A program made the translations under genes and the position numbers. A DNA stretch of 64,000 nt, taken from the NCBI RefSeq assembly GCF_023243075.1, contig NZ_JALKFZ020000142.1:62001-126000 (forward strand). Reading direction: 5' to 3'. The DNA is from Frankia sp. AiPa1. GTDB lineage: Bacteria; Actinomycetota; Actinomycetes; Frankiales; Frankiaceae. Of this stretch, positions 1 through 11,682 are shown in pieces (the stretch's first letter is position 1; each line of letters opens with the position of its first letter). The notes beneath the pieces are model-generated. The model was not told where the DNA came from, did not search any database, and saw only the letters and a list, made by a program, of their open reading frames with translations.

Positions 1-1
1 T

Positions 2-445
2 CTGCCCGCCGACGTGCCAGCGAGCCAGCCGCGGCTGCCCGACCGAGCCCGGCTGGCCGAGGCGATCCTCGCGGCACTCGCCGCCGCACGGCACCGCGAG
101 ATCGAACGTGGGATGACGCTGGTCGGACCGCATCGCGACGACCTGCTGCTGTCCGTCAACGGCCGGCCCGCCCGGGGGTATGCCAGCCATGGCGAGTCCT
201 GGTCACTGGCGCTCGCCCTGCGGCTCGCCTCGTTCGAGCTGCTGCGCGCCGACGACCGCGAGCCGGTCCTGTTGCTTGACGACGTCTTCGCCGAGTTGGA
301 CGCGCGGCGCCGCGCCAGGCTCGCCGAGCTGGTCGCTCCCGCGGAACAGGTGCTGGTGACGGCTGCCGTCGAGGCCGACGTGCCGGCGGAGCTTGCGGGT
401 ATCCGCTACCTGGTCGCGGATGGGGGGGTCCGACGTGCCGACTGA
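2..445 (+). CDS. recF: RecF, C-terminal part (5' end outside window)
   Basis: This is the last ~147 residues of the DNA recombination and repair ATPase RecF, which helps load RecA at gaps in the cytoplasm. The frame is open from base 2, so the start lies left of the window. Visible landmarks are GPHRDDL, the ABC-type signature region [13 protein letters not shown] and the Walker B/D-loop stretch [12 protein letters not shown], in the order expected for the RecF head domain. The next gene overlaps its 3' end and gyrB follows, which is the usual actinobacterial dnaA-dnaN-recF-gyrB order. Nothing looks broken. Identification is firm from motifs and context together. Confidence 0.95.
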   Translation: MPADVPASQPRLPDRARLAEAILAALAAARHREIERGMTLVGPHRDDLLLSVNGRPARGYASHGESWSLALALRLASFELLRADDREPVLLLDDVFAELDARRRARLAELVAPAEQVLVTAAVEADVPAELAGIRYLVADGGVRRAD

Positions 446-1154
446 CGGTCCACCCGCGGGCGACCCATCCGCAGACGGCCCGCGCGGTGCTGATCTTGCC
501 CGGCAGGTGCTGGCCCAGGCCAAGCGGGATGCCCGCGAACGTGCCCGTGGCCGGCGTCCGGTTGTCGAGGGCAGGGGAGACCGTGGGGCCGCCGGGCCTG
601 GCTCCGCCGCCCCGCTCGCCGGCTCGCTGGACGAGTCCGCCGGCGCCGGCGGCGTGGGCGATACCGATCATCCCGGTAGGTCGGGTGGTCCCGGCGGGCT
701 CGGGCTCGCCGGCTCGGGCCGCCGCCGACCCGAGGGGGACGACGATCAGCCCGCGCGCCGACCGCAGTTGCCAGGGATCGCCCGCCCTGGCCGGCAGTGG
801 CGTGAGCCGGTGGCCTTTGGCGCCGCGGTTACCCGGCTGCTCGCCGCCCGCGGTTGGCGGGACCAGGCTGCGGACGCGAGTGTGCTCAGTCGATGGGACG
901 TCATCGTCGGGCCGGACATCGCCGAGCACTGCACTCCGGCGTCCCTGCGCGACGGCCACCTCGAGCTCGTCGCCGAGTCGACGGCGTGGGCCACCCAGAT
1001 GCGGATGCTGTCCACGCAGATCCTCGCGACCCTGCGGCGGGAACTGGGCCCGCAGGTCGTCCAGCGGATCACCGTGCGTGGCCCGACGGCTCCGTCCTGG
1101 AAGCACGGCCCGATCCGTACCTCCGGCCGCGGCCCTCGTGACACCTACGGCTGA
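420..1154 (+). CDS. DUF721/DciA-family protein
   Basis: This gene sits between recF and gyrB, the classical place for a DUF721 (DciA-like) protein. DciA proteins are associated with loading of the replicative helicase DnaB. The conserved part is the last ~110 residues ([51 protein letters not shown]). The first ~130 residues are Gly/Pro/Arg-rich and poorly conserved in style. The ATG at 420 is chosen; a GTG at 435 is an equally reasonable start. Either one overlaps the recF 3' end, so translational coupling is likely. The helicase-loading role is inferred from the family and has not been shown for actinobacterial members here. Confidence 0.88.
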   Translation: MGGSDVPTDGPPAGDPSADGPRGADLARQVLAQAKRDARERARGRRPVVEGRGDRGAAGPGSAAPLAGSLDESAGAGGVGDTDHPGRSGGPGGLGLAGSGRRRPEGDDDQPARRPQLPGIARPGRQWREPVAFGAAVTRLLAARGWRDQAADASVLSRWDVIVGPDIAEHCTPASLRDGHLELVAESTAWATQMRMLSTQILATLRRELGPQVVQRITVRGPTAPSWKHGPIRTSGRGPRDTYG

Positions 1155-1219
1155 TCCACCCCCGCGCAGTCCACGTATGATCCGCCGGGCCCGATGATCT
1201 CGCACGGCTCGTCTCGTGA

Positions 1220-3310
<2,091 letters not shown>

Positions 3311-3391
3311 CCGCCCGGCTCGCCCGCGAGCCCGCCGCGGCTCGTCCGCGAGCACCCTGACGACTGATCCCTCTTGCCCTGGAAGGACCCC

Positions 3392-5896
3392 GTGGTCGAC
3401 GTCCTACCGCCGCCCCCCGGCGACCGCATCGAACCCATCGGCATCGAAGTCGAGATGCAGCGGTCGTATCTCGACTACGCCATGTCGGTCATCGTCGGGC
3501 GCGCGCTGCCCGAGATCCGGGACGGGCTCAAGCCCGTCCACCGCCGGGTCCTGTACGCCATGTACGACGGTGGTTACCGCCCCGACCGCGGGTACTTCAA
3601 GTGCTCCCGCGTCGTCGGGGACGTCATGGGTAACTACCACCCCCATGGTGACTCGGCGATCTACGACACGCTCGTCCGGCTCGCGCAGAGCTGGTCGCTG
3701 CGCTACCCGCTGGTCGACGGTAACGGCAACTTCGGCTCCCCCGGCAACGACCCGCCCGCGGCCATGCGGTACACCGAGGCTCGCATGGCCGCGTTGGCCA
3801 TGGAGATGCTGCGCGACATCGACCAGGAGACCGTCGACTTCGCGCCCAACTACGACGGCCGTTCCCAGGAACCGCTGGTGCTGCCCAGCCGCTTCCCGAA
3901 CCTGCTGGTCAACGGCGCGGGCGGCATCGCGGTCGGGATGGCGACGAACATCCCGCCGCACAACCTGCGCGAGGTCGCCAGCGGCGTGCGGTGGGCGCTC
4001 GACCACCCGGACGCCAGTGACGAAGAGCTGCTCGAGGCGCTCATCGGCCTGATCAAGGGCCCGGACTTCCCCACCCACGGTCTCGTCGTCGGGCGCAGCG
4101 GCATCGAGGATGCCTACCGCACCGGCCGCGGCAGCATCCGGATGCGTGCCGTGGTCAACGTCGAGGAGAACAAGGGCCGCACCCAGCTCGTCGTCACCGA
4201 GCTGCCCTATCAGGTCAACCCGGACAACCTCGCCGAGAAGATCGCCGAGCTGGTCCGCGACAACAAGGTCACCGGCATCGCGGACGTCCGGGACGAGACC
4301 TCGGCCCGCATCGGCCAGCGGCTGGTCATCGACCTCAAGCGGGACGCCGTCGCCAAGGTCGTGCTGAACAACCTGTACAAGCACACCCAGCTGCAGGACA
4401 CCTTCGGCGTCAACATGCTGGCGATCGTCGACGGGGTGCCGCGCACGCTGCGCCTGGACCAGATGGTCCGCTACTACGTCGAACACCAGGTGGACGTCAT
4501 CGTCCGCCGCACCCGCTACCAGCTGCGCAAGGCCCGCGAGCGGCTGCACGTCCTCGACGGTCTGCTCATCGCGCTCGATCATCTGGACGAGGTCATCGCC
4601 CTCATCCGCAACGCGGAGTCGGCGGATGCCGCCCGCGGACAGCTGATGGAGCGCTTCACGCTCTCCGAGATCCAGGCCACCGCGATCCTGGACATGCAGC
4701 TGCGCCGCCTGGCCGCCCTCGAACGGCAACGGATCATCGACGAGGCCGCGGAGCTGCGGGCTCGGATCTCCGAGCTCGAGGCGATCCTGGCCTCCACGGC
4801 CCGGCAGCGGGAGATCATCGGCGAGGAGCTCGCCGAGATCGTCGAGAAGTTCGGCGACGAGCGACGCACCCGGCTGGTGCCCTTCGAAGGCGACATGTCC
4901 ATCGAGGACCTCATCGCCCGCGAGGACATCGTCGTCACCGTCACCCGCGGCGGCTACGCCAAGCGCACCAAGACCGACCTGTACCGCTCGCAGCGCCGTG
5001 GCGGCAAGGGCGTGCAGGGCGCCGCCCTGCGCGAGGACGACATCGTCGAGCACTTCTTCGTCACCACCACCCACCACTGGCTGCTGTTCTTCACGAACAA
5101 GGGACGGGTGTACCGGGCGAAGGCACACGAGCTGCCCGAGCAGGCCCGTTCGGCCAAGGGGCAGCACGTCGCGAACATCCTCGCCTTCGGCCAGGACGAG
5201 CGGATCGCCGAGGTCATGGCGATCGAGGACTACGACGCCGCGCCGTACCTGGTGCTCGCCACCAAACGCGGCCTGTGCAAGAAGACCTCGCTGCGCGACT
5301 TCGACTCCAACCGGTCCGGCGGCCTGGTCGCCATCAACCTGCGCGACGACGACGAGTTGATCTCCGCCCGTCTGGTCGCCCCCGGCGACGATCTGCTGCT
5401 GGTCAGCCGCAACGCCCAGTCGATCCGCTTCCACGCCGACGACGAACAGCTGCGGCCCATGGGCCGGGCCACCTCCGGCGTGATCGGCATGCGCTTCGAC
5501 GCCGAGGACGAGCTGCTGTCCATGGATGTCGTCGTTCCCGGCACCACCGCCGACCTGCTGGTGGCCACCTCCGGCGGCTACGCCAAGCGGACGCCGCTGG
5601 CCGAGTACCCGGTGCAGGGCCGCGGCGGCAAGGGCGTGCTCACCGCTAAGATCGTCTCAACCCGTGGCGGCCTGGTCGGCGCGCTGGTCGTCGAACCGGA
5701 CGACCAGCTCTACGCGATCGCGTCCAACGGGGGTGTGTTGCGCACCGTCGCCCAGGACGTCCGGCGGGCGCAGCGGCAGACCATGGGCGTGCGCCTCATC
5801 GATCTGGAATCCGGTGTGCAGGTCGTCGGGGTGGCACGTAATGCTGAAGTGGAGGACACCGACACCAGCGACGGTTCCCTGGCCCAGGACGGCTGA
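3392..5896 (+). CDS. gyrA: DNA gyrase subunit A
   Basis: This is the breakage-reunion subunit of DNA gyrase. The catalytic tyrosine is in [10 protein letters not shown], about residue 127. The quinolone-determining segment reads [10 protein letters not shown], so it keeps the serine and aspartate typical of drug-sensitive enzymes; Mycobacterium tuberculosis naturally carries alanine at the serine position. The DNA-wrapping C-terminal beta-pinwheel contains the GyrA box QRRGGKG near residue 534 and a related QGRGGKG later. GTG at 3392 is preferred because GGAAGGA lies 4 bases upstream. A TTG at 3374 would add six residues. The length of 834 residues is normal. Confidence 0.97.
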   Translation: MVDVLPPPPGDRIEPIGIEVEMQRSYLDYAMSVIVGRALPEIRDGLKPVHRRVLYAMYDGGYRPDRGYFKCSRVVGDVMGNYHPHGDSAIYDTLVRLAQSWSLRYPLVDGNGNFGSPGNDPPAAMRYTEARMAALAMEMLRDIDQETVDFAPNYDGRSQEPLVLPSRFPNLLVNGAGGIAVGMATNIPPHNLREVASGVRWALDHPDASDEELLEALIGLIKGPDFPTHGLVVGRSGIEDAYRTGRGSIRMRAVVNVEENKGRTQLVVTELPYQVNPDNLAEKIAELVRDNKVTGIADVRDETSARIGQRLVIDLKRDAVAKVVLNNLYKHTQLQDTFGVNMLAIVDGVPRTLRLDQMVRYYVEHQVDVIVRRTRYQLRKARERLHVLDGLLIALDHLDEVIALIRNAESADAARGQLMERFTLSEIQATAILDMQLRRLAALERQRIIDEAAELRARISELEAILASTARQREIIGEELAEIVEKFGDERRTRLVPFEGDMSIEDLIAREDIVVTVTRGGYAKRTKTDLYRSQRRGGKGVQGAALREDDIVEHFFVTTTHHWLLFFTNKGRVYRAKAHELPEQARSAKGQHVANILAFGQDERIAEVMAIEDYDAAPYLVLATKRGLCKKTSLRDFDSNRSGGLVAINLRDDDELISARLVAPGDDLLLVSRNAQSIRFHADDEQLRPMGRATSGVIGMRFDAEDELLSMDVVVPGTTADLLVATSGGYAKRTPLAEYPVQGRGGKGVLTAKIVSTRGGLVGALVVEPDDQLYAIASNGGVLRTVAQDVRRAQRQTMGVRLIDLESGVQVVGVARNAEVEDTDTSDGSLAQDG

Positions 5897-6062
5897 GGCC
5901 CACAAGTCCCGGACCGTGGAGATCGGCGCCGGGTGACGGCGGTCCGCGTCGGGATGCCGGCCCCGTCACCTCGGGGATGTGGTGTCGCGATGATGCGGTC
6001 CAGCGGGCATGGGCCGCGCATGAGCGGCGTGCGTTGCCCAGAAGCGAACCGGGAGTGGGTCC

Positions 6063-7928
6063 GTGAGCGACAGTCAGGACGACCGGCCTGCCCGGCCGGC
6101 AGCCCAGCACGGCACTGTTCCTGCCACTGAGACAGGGACACAGCCACCGCAGCGCTCCCGCCGGGCGGCAGGCGGCGAGCCCCGCGATGGCGCGGATGGC
6201 GCGGATAGCGCCGGACCGGCCGGCGTCGGGCCTCGTCCGGCCGGCTCCAGCGGTACCGGACCTCGTCGGGCCGGTGATGACGAGACGATGCTGATGCCCG
6301 TCAGCAGGGGCTCCGGGACGTCCCCGGCGGTACCGGCGGACGGCTCCGACGGCACGGAGGGCTCGCATCGTCCCGGCAGCTCGGGGGCAGCGCAACCGGG
6401 TGGGTCCGGGGCTGTCCGCAACCCGGAGGCATTCAGCGCAAGCCCGTTCTTCCAGCGTCCGGGCCGGACGGCGGCAGACGACCCGGGCCCGGACGATCCG
6501 GAGGATCGATCCGTTCCGAGTGGTCAGGCCGGTCGACGACGGGACGCTCCCGGCGGTGCGGCCGGAGCTGAAGCCGCGGCCGGAACCGCGGCTGGAGCCG
6601 CAGCCGGGGCGCAGCGGGCCAAGGGTAGCGATCGGTCCTTGGGGAAGGACCGGGACACACGATCAGGCATGGCCGAGGGGGACGGCGAGGCTACGATGGT
6701 GGACGGGAGTTCCAGCGGATCGAGCGGATCCGGCAACTCGGGAAACCAGGGCGGTTCGCGGACGGGCGGTTCACGCGGTGACGAGCCGCGGACGGCCAAG
6801 GCTGCCTCGTCATGGACCCCGCCCGGGGTGTCGCCGCCGTCCTCGTCTTCGGCCTCCCCCTCGAGCGGCACGACGGACGGGGGTCCGGCGGGGTCCAGCC
6901 GTGCCTCGTCCTTCCCCGATCCCTCCGTATCGGGATCCCCGAACTCGGGGCCGCAGCGCTCGGCGCCGACGTCGGCTACCCGCAAACTCGATGCCGCCGC
7001 CGTATCGTCGCCGACGAAGCCCTTCGGAACAGCGTCCTCCGGGATCGACCGATCCGCCGCGGGCCTGCCCAGCGCCCGCACCGAGCCCCCGGCCGAGCGG
7101 ACCAGGGACCGGGACGGTGACACCATGTCCCTGGTCCGTCCGCCCTCCACGACGAGGAGTCGTACGACGAAGCCCGACAGCACGCGCGGCACACCGTCGC
7201 GGGGGGCCGCCCCCGATGGGGCCCGGCCGGTCTCGCCAGCGCGAGGGCGCCCAGCGACGTCGGCTGCGACGACCGCATACGACCGGCCGATCAGCGCCCC
7301 GGCATCGGCAGGCACCTCGACGTCCGGTGCCCCATCCGGCTCCGGCACGGCCTCCGGCGCCGGCCCTGGCGTCGGTACCGCGTCCGCTTCCGGTCGCGGT
7401 AGCAGCGCCGCCACCGCCGGCCCCGGCAGTCCGATGACCACCACGTCCCCGGACGCCTTGGCCCACCCGTTCGACACCGACCCCGACGACCACCGATCTG
7501 CCACGGCGACGCGCTCAGGCGGCTCCGGCGCAGGCCGGCCCGGTTCCGGCGGAGCCCGCCCACCGGGGGCCGGCCGGCGGGCGAAGCTACGGCTGACCAA
7601 GGTCAACCCAATCACGGTGACCCGCCTGAGCTTCGCCTTCTCGCTGTGCGTCTTCGTCGTCCTGTTGGTCGCCGTCGCTGTGCTCTGGTTCGTCCTGAAC
7701 TCGATCGGCGTGTTCGACAGCGTCAGCGAGGCGGCGGACACCCTGACCGACAGCAGCGCCCACGATGTGCGCGGCTGGCTGTCCTTCGGCCGGGCCATGG
7801 AGATCAGCCTGCTCATCGGCGCGATCAATGTGATCCTCATGACCGCGCTGACCACCCTCGGTGCCCTGCTCTACAACCTCTGCGCCGAGATGATCGGGGG
7901 CATCGAGATCACCCTGAGCGACCAATAG
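6063..7928 (+). CDS. DUF3566 membrane protein with very long disordered N-terminus
   Basis: The last ~110 residues form a DUF3566 domain: LTKVNPITVTRLSF, a first membrane helix (SLCVFVVLLVAVAVLWFVLNSI), a loop, a second helix (MEISLLIGAINVILMTALTTLGALLY) and a short tail. This protein is conserved directly after gyrA in actinobacteria, and its function is unknown. The first ~500 residues are Ser/Gly/Pro/Thr-rich and look unstructured. They are clearly longer than the 150-250 residue leaders I associate with the family. The GTG at 6063 is used because it opens MSDSQDD; earlier in-frame starts are not convincing. The gene is followed by a hairpin and tRNA-Ile. Confidence 0.85.
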   Translation: MSDSQDDRPARPAAQHGTVPATETGTQPPQRSRRAAGGEPRDGADGADSAGPAGVGPRPAGSSGTGPRRAGDDETMLMPVSRGSGTSPAVPADGSDGTEGSHRPGSSGAAQPGGSGAVRNPEAFSASPFFQRPGRTAADDPGPDDPEDRSVPSGQAGRRRDAPGGAAGAEAAAGTAAGAAAGAQRAKGSDRSLGKDRDTRSGMAEGDGEATMVDGSSSGSSGSGNSGNQGGSRTGGSRGDEPRTAKAASSWTPPGVSPPSSSSASPSSGTTDGGPAGSSRASSFPDPSVSGSPNSGPQRSAPTSATRKLDAAAVSSPTKPFGTASSGIDRSAAGLPSARTEPPAERTRDRDGDTMSLVRPPSTTRSRTTKPDSTRGTPSRGAAPDGARPVSPARGRPATSAATTAYDRPISAPASAGTSTSGAPSGSGTASGAGPGVGTASASGRGSSAATAGPGSPMTTTSPDALAHPFDTDPDDHRSATATRSGGSGAGRPGSGGARPPGAGRRAKLRLTKVNPITVTRLSFAFSLCVFVVLLVAVAVLWFVLNSIGVFDSVSEAADTLTDSSAHDVRGWLSFGRAMEISLLIGAINVILMTALTTLGALLYNLCAEMIGGIEITLSDQ

Positions 7929-7937
7929 CGCAAACGG

Positions 7938-7967
7938 GGCGGCGCCGGCACCCACGCCGGCACCGCC
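7938..7967 (+). terminator. Hairpin terminator after the DUF3566 gene
   Basis: GGCGGCGCCGGC pairs with GCCGGCACCGCC (12-bp stem, one mismatch) around the six-base loop acccac. It begins 9 bases after the stop codon. There is no U-tract, as is common in very GC-rich actinomycetes. Confidence 0.6.
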
Positions 7968-7993
7968 ATCCTGTATGGTTGCAGTCGTTGCCC

Positions 7994-8067
7994 GGACCTA
8001 TAGCTCAGTCGGTTAGAGCGCTTCCCTGATAAGGAAGAGGCCGGTGGTTCAAGTCCACCTAGGTCCA
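7994..8067 (+). tRNA. tRNA-Ile (GAT)
   Basis: The cloverleaf can be read directly. The acceptor stem is GGACCTA/TAGGTCC, and the D-arm contains the A-box tagctcagtcggttagagc. The anticodon stem is CTTCC/GGAAG with loop CTGATAA (anticodon GAT at 8028-8030). The T-arm is GGTGG/CCACC around TTCAAGT, and the discriminator base is A at 8067. No CCA is encoded. tRNA-Ile follows gyrA in many actinobacteria. The tRNA-Ala that often comes next is not seen here. Confidence 0.96.
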
Positions 8068-8678
8068 CGCGCTGGATTCCGCTGTTCGTCGCCCTTTGGG
8101 CGCCTTCCCGGCAGCCGCGATGCTGGTCGGGGGGACGACCCCCCGAGCCCCCGGATGTGGCGTGGCAGCCTCCTAAGATCGTTATGGGGCTGGCGGTGTG
8201 GCCAAAGCGGTCAGGCGTCCTCGTCAGTGAGGCCGGCCGCGTCGTCCGCCTTCTCGTCGTAAACCATCGCCGTACGACATCAGACGATCGCTCTCAAGTA
8301 ACAAACACGGGAGCCGCTGGCCAGCGGCCACCGGCCGGACGCCTGTAGCCAACGGTGTAGCCAAGCCGGCGGACGTCCACAGACAGGAGCGGCCGGCCGC
8401 AGAACCAGCACCAAGATCCTTTGGTGAAAGCTACCCTCTGTAGTCGTGAGATCGTGGGAAAGATCCAAGTAGGTCGCTGTGGGCAGGTTTGTGTCCGATT
8501 TGCCCCCCACGACGACCTGCGAAGCCGGATCTTGCCTGACGGGCCATCGCACGGCGTAGCAAGGGTGGGATTTGGGTCCATCCGCGGCGGCTTGGGCGCG
8601 CTGAATGTGCTTGGGTCGTCGGGCGGGTCGCACTCTTGCGGTGGATGGCTGGATAGCTGCGGGCATTCGGTGGCTCGG
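8068..8678. other. Gene-free stretch holding dispersed repeat copy A
   Basis: No reading frame here looks like a protein; those present are compositional. The stretch carries the ~110 bp repeat copy at 8460-8569 and a weakly tRNA-like segment near 8194-8240 that does not fold properly. Otherwise I see nothing identifiable. Confidence 0.5.
8460..8569 (+). repeat. Dispersed ~110 bp noncoding repeat, copy A
   Basis: This segment aligns without gaps to 51724-51833 and is roughly three quarters identical by eye. The best-conserved runs are aagatccaag, gatttgccccccacg and cgacctgc. The element can fold: GTAGGTCG near the left pairs with CGACCTGC near 8513-8520. Both copies lie in gene-free DNA, in the same orientation. 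It could be a small mobile or REP-like element, or a structured RNA. Confidence 0.6.
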
Positions 8679-9890
8679 TCAGTGGCTGCGAAGATCTCTG
8701 GAGAACCGACTGGAATCGGACAGAACGGCCCGGCGGGGCAGCGGGCTGTCGACCAGGAGGTCGTATCGGCGTCGTGGTGTACCGGCCTCGGCGGCGGTGC
8801 CATCTCTGTCGGCGTCACAAGGGTTGTCATGCGTATTGACTTCTTCGGAGGTCATCGGGGGAATTCGACGGAAGCGGTCCCCGTAAGGGCGTGGACCGGG
8901 TCCTTCTGGAGCGGCAGATAGCGGCGCGTCCTGCGGTCTGGGTTCTATTCCTGCTGGCCGGGCCGCCTGCCGGGGAGTGATGGTGGGGGGCTGTTCCCAA
9001 GGGGGTGTCAGAACGATCCAACCGGCTCGGGTGAGATACGCCAGATCGGCCAGGACGGGGTAGAGCCCACGACCCACGGCGAAAGCGAGGTCGCGGCTGG
9101 TCCGACGCGTGTTCACTCGGGCGAGCAGGGTGATATGGGCTGCCGCCGACGGCATCTGGCCGGGTTCGGGCGCGGGCCGCGGGCGGGTCTGTGCGGTCAG
9201 GCCCAGGTCGGCGCGCCACCGGTCGGCGGCGGCCAGCAGCCGACGCGTCTCCCGCACGGCCCAGCCGACCTCGATCGCCGGCTGCGCGGGCAGCAACGGT
9301 GGTGCGGGCAGCTCGGACAGACGACCCGCCGGGACCCGGGCGATCTCGACGGGTGCCGGTCCGGCCAGGGCGAACAGCGCGTCCATCACCGCGGTGCGGG
9401 CGAGGACCTGCACCCCGGCACGCCCCATCAGACCACGTTCGACCAGCACATCCGGCAGTCGGCCAGCGGGCGCCGCGGCGGCGTGGGCGGCCGTCCACGC
9501 CCGTTCGGTCACCCGGCCGGAGCGCAGCAGCAGGGTCTGCGGGCCGGGCGCGGCGGACGTGACGGCTTCGATGATCAGTCCATCTTGGAGGGTCACCCGT
9601 CCGGGTGCCTCTCCGCGAACCCGCAGGCTGCCGGTGAAGGCGACGTCGGCACACGCGACCAGTTCGGCCAACAGACCGTCCGCGCCGGACGGTCCGACGG
9701 CATCGCCAGGTTCGAGCGCGTCGTTCGAGTCGGAGCCGTCGTTCGAGTCGGAGCCGATGCCCGATCCCGCGGCCATGGTCGTCATGCCGGTGCTGATGTT
9801 CGGGATGGACGAGAGGTGGCTGACCTCTGCTCGAGGGGGCTCGTCGGTCGAGGCGATACGGCCCCGCATGATGTCCGTCTCATTGGCCAT
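8679..9890 (-). CDS. PATAN/DUF4388-like protein, partner of Roadblock genes
   Basis: This is a 403-residue protein of unknown function. Residues from roughly 60 to 190 (LLAELVACADVAFTGSLRV, GRVTLQDGLIIEAVTS, GRLPDVLVERGLMGRAGVQ) resemble DUF4388/PATAN-type modules often found beside small-GTPase and Roadblock proteins. A second conserved-looking block (ITLLARVNTRRTSRDLAFAV, DLAYLTRAGWIVL) follows, then a proline-rich tail. The ATG at 9890 gives MANETDIM; the open frame continues to 10004, but without a better start. The gene is transcribed away from the Roadblock pair at 10031 and shares a 140 bp control region with it. The assignment rests on pattern memory and context and is not certain. 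Confidence 0.65.
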   Translation of the reverse strand: MANETDIMRGRIASTDEPPRAEVSHLSSIPNISTGMTTMAAGSGIGSDSNDGSDSNDALEPGDAVGPSGADGLLAELVACADVAFTGSLRVRGEAPGRVTLQDGLIIEAVTSAAPGPQTLLLRSGRVTERAWTAAHAAAAPAGRLPDVLVERGLMGRAGVQVLARTAVMDALFALAGPAPVEIARVPAGRLSELPAPPLLPAQPAIEVGWAVRETRRLLAAADRWRADLGLTAQTRPRPAPEPGQMPSAAAHITLLARVNTRRTSRDLAFAVGRGLYPVLADLAYLTRAGWIVLTPPWEQPPTITPRQAARPAGIEPRPQDAPLSAAPEGPGPRPYGDRFRRIPPMTSEEVNTHDNPCDADRDGTAAEAGTPRRRYDLLVDSPLPRRAVLSDSSRFSRDLRSH

Positions 9891-10030
9891 GGTGATATCC
9901 CCGGTGTCACAGTTCGTATCGGCAAAGGTATGGTCGCTCTGTCCACACGATATGCCGGCGGTCTGGGTCGGATTATCGGGAGCCTGGCGACGGAACTGCG
10001 CCATCCGGTCATCGGGTTGAGGAGAGCAGC

Positions 10031-10396
10031 ATGGACATCGAGACCGCCCTCAAAGAAGCAATGCGGGTCGACGGCGCGATCGGTGTCTCACTCGTCGACG
10101 GTGAGAGCGGAATGATGCTTGGTTCCGGCGGCGGAGGTCGGGAATTCGACCTGGAGGTGGCATCGGCGGGCAACACCGAGCTGGTGCGGGCAAAAATCCG
10201 CACCCTCGATGTGCTGGGAATCAAGGAGGGGATTGAGGATATTCTCATCACCCTCGACCGGCAGTATCACCTCATCCGGCTGCTGGATCAGGCCGAAGGC
10301 ACGCTTTTCCTCTACCTGGTACTGGATCGGTCGCGGGCGAACCTCGCGCTAGCCCGGCACAGCCTGCGACTCGTCGCCCGCGCACTTGACCTGTGA
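10031..10396 (+). CDS. Roadblock/LC7-domain protein
   Basis: This 121-residue protein consists of one Roadblock/LC7 fold (residues ~5-110: VDGAIGVSLVDGESGMMLG, LDVLGIKEGIEDILITL, LIRLLDQAEGTLFLYLVLDR). Bacterial members typically act as regulators or scaffolds for Ras-like MglA-type GTPases, or dimerise with a second Roadblock protein. The start ATG has a strong site gaggag 7 bases upstream. It diverges from the PATAN-like gene and is followed 142 bp later by a second Roadblock protein. No GTPase gene is visible nearby. The family call is good; the role is inferred. Confidence 0.85.
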   Translation: MDIETALKEAMRVDGAIGVSLVDGESGMMLGSGGGGREFDLEVASAGNTELVRAKIRTLDVLGIKEGIEDILITLDRQYHLIRLLDQAEGTLFLYLVLDRSRANLALARHSLRLVARALDL

Positions 10397-10498
10397 GCGA
10401 TCCCGCCCATCTGGGCGGTTTGGCAATACCTGGTCAGCCATGGCGCGTGATCAGTTGTCGATCTACCCGACGGTTGCGGTATGCCTGGGCGTACCCGG

Positions 10499-10507
10499 TT
10501 ATCCACA
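10499..10507 (+). promoter_or_regulatory. DnaA box (exact TTATCCACA)
   Basis: A perfect DnaA 9-mer lies 31 bp before the second Roadblock gene. It could be a binding site for the replication initiator; in vivo binding is unknown. Confidence 0.55.
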
Positions 10508-10538
10508 GGACCTGGCCGGGTGCATGGAAGGAGCCTCG

Positions 10539-10916
10539 ATGGCCACCAGCACGATCTCCGATTCGGTATTGGCCGAGCTACGCAGCCTGCGCGAGCATGT
10601 CTGCGGCGTGACCGGAACCGTCGTGGCGGCTGCCGACGGCCTGCTGTTCTGCACGGACACGGAGGGGGTGCGGGCGGAAGTGGTCGCCGCGATGGCGGCC
10701 GCCGCACTGGGCCTCGGCCGGTCGACCAGCCAGGAGGTCGGGCTGGGCTCGCTACGCGAGGTGGTCGTTCGCTGCGAGGGCGGCCACGTCGTCGTCTACG
10801 CCGTCGGCATGACCAGACTGCTGGTCGTCCTCGGCGACGAGGGTCTGGACCTCGAGCGTCTGCATCTGTGTTCGCGGGAGGCTGTGAACCGCATCGGCGA
10901 GGTTTTCGCGGCCTGA
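10539..10916 (+). CDS. Second Roadblock/LC7-like protein
   Basis: This 125-residue protein shares the Roadblock pattern: SDSVLAELRSLREHVCGVTG, VVAADGLLFCTD, LREVVVRCEGGHVVVYAVGMTRLLVVLGD. It probably forms a homodimer or heterodimer with the neighbouring 10031 protein. ATG at 10539 is chosen because GGAAGGAG lies just upstream; the open frame to 10386 has no comparable start. The gap to the first Roadblock gene contains an exact DnaA box. Both proteins lack a recognisable enzyme motif, so a scaffold or regulatory role is likely by family. Confidence 0.75.
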   Translation: MATSTISDSVLAELRSLREHVCGVTGTVVAAADGLLFCTDTEGVRAEVVAAMAAAALGLGRSTSQEVGLGSLREVVVRCEGGHVVVYAVGMTRLLVVLGDEGLDLERLHLCSREAVNRIGEVFAA

Positions 10917-11220
10917 GTTCCTCGCGGATGTCCTGGTGGGCTGGCTGCGCGCCGCGTGGCACCGCCAGCGCGGCTCGGCGCCACCAGCATCGTTGACGCT
11001 GTCGGGTGCGTACCCGAGGGGCAGGGCCGGGCTCGGCGCGGATGGTCGGAGTCGGGCCCGCGGATGGGCACCGTGGCGAGCCTGTGGATAACTCCGGCTG
11101 GTCTGCGGATATGCGCTGGTGGGGACGGTGGGGGACGAGGCCATTCCCGAATCGGGGTGGCCGTGTCTGACCTGTTCGGGCGATGCGGCGGACCGGATCG
11201 TGTGATCGAATGAGCCGGTG
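10917..11220. other. Intergenic stretch with one DnaA box
   Basis: About 300 bp without a convincing gene. The only recognisable item is the exact DnaA 9-mer at 11083-11091. Confidence 0.5.
11083..11091 (-). promoter_or_regulatory. DnaA box (exact TGTGGATAA)
   Basis: Perfect DnaA 9-mer in inverse orientation within a gene-free gap. Confidence 0.55.
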
Positions 11221-11682
11221 ATGGCGTGTTCGTTGTGCGACCATGAGTGGTCACATCATCATGGATCGGGAAGTTTGTCGCCTTGGGTGACATGCACATT
11301 TGGCTCAGTGAGCTGTCCCTGTCGGCGCACCGTCGAGGAAGCCCACGCCGAGATGGTGCAGGCGGCGGGCACGGAACAGGCGGCGGGCACGGGGCATTCG
11401 GTGGGCGGCGGGGAGTCCGCGGGGGCGGAGGCGGTTGGCGGAGTGGAGCAGACCGCCGGCGTCCGGCAGGCCGGTGGCACAGCACGGATGGGTGCGGTGC
11501 CCGCGATGTGTGCCACCTGTGGGCAGCGTCCCGCCGAGGACACCCAGTGCCGGCCTTGCCGCGAGGATAGGCAGCAACGCGCGGAGCAGGAGTTCGCGGC
11601 GTGGTGGGAACAGGTGCGGCGCGGCCGACGTACCGATCACGGGCCGTCGCACCTGCCGTCCGGCGTTCTGCCAAGCTCATAG
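11221..11682 (+). CDS. Cysteine-rich hypothetical protein
   Basis: I do not recognise this 153-residue protein. It has paired cysteines at both ends: CSLC near the N-terminus with CPC about 30 residues later, then CATC and CRPC with spacing like a zinc ribbon. Between them is a ~60-residue Gly/Ala/Glu-rich linker with the repeated AAGTEQAAGTGH pattern. The last ~40 residues (AEQEFAAWWEQVRRGRR) look helical. Zinc binding is inferred from the CxxC pairs. The gene lies upstream of peptide deformylase but 130 bp away, so an operon is possible but not clear. Confidence 0.5.
   Translation: MACSLCDHEWSHHHGSGSLSPWVTCTFGSVSCPCRRTVEEAHAEMVQAAGTEQAAGTGHSVGGGESAGAEAVGGVEQTAGVRQAGGTARMGAVPAMCATCGQRPAEDTQCRPCREDRQQRAEQEFAAWWEQVRRGRRTDHGPSHLPSGVLPSS

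Noticed and set aside
8190-8260. tRNA-like segment after tRNA-Ile (gtggccaaagcggtcaggcg)
   Set aside because: The D-arm resembles tRNA-Ser/Leu, but no acceptor stem, normal anticodon loop or T-arm follows.
8421-8921. 166-residue plus-strand frame after tRNA-Ile
   Set aside because: It runs across repeat copy A and into the antisense of the PATAN-like gene; no protein-like pattern.
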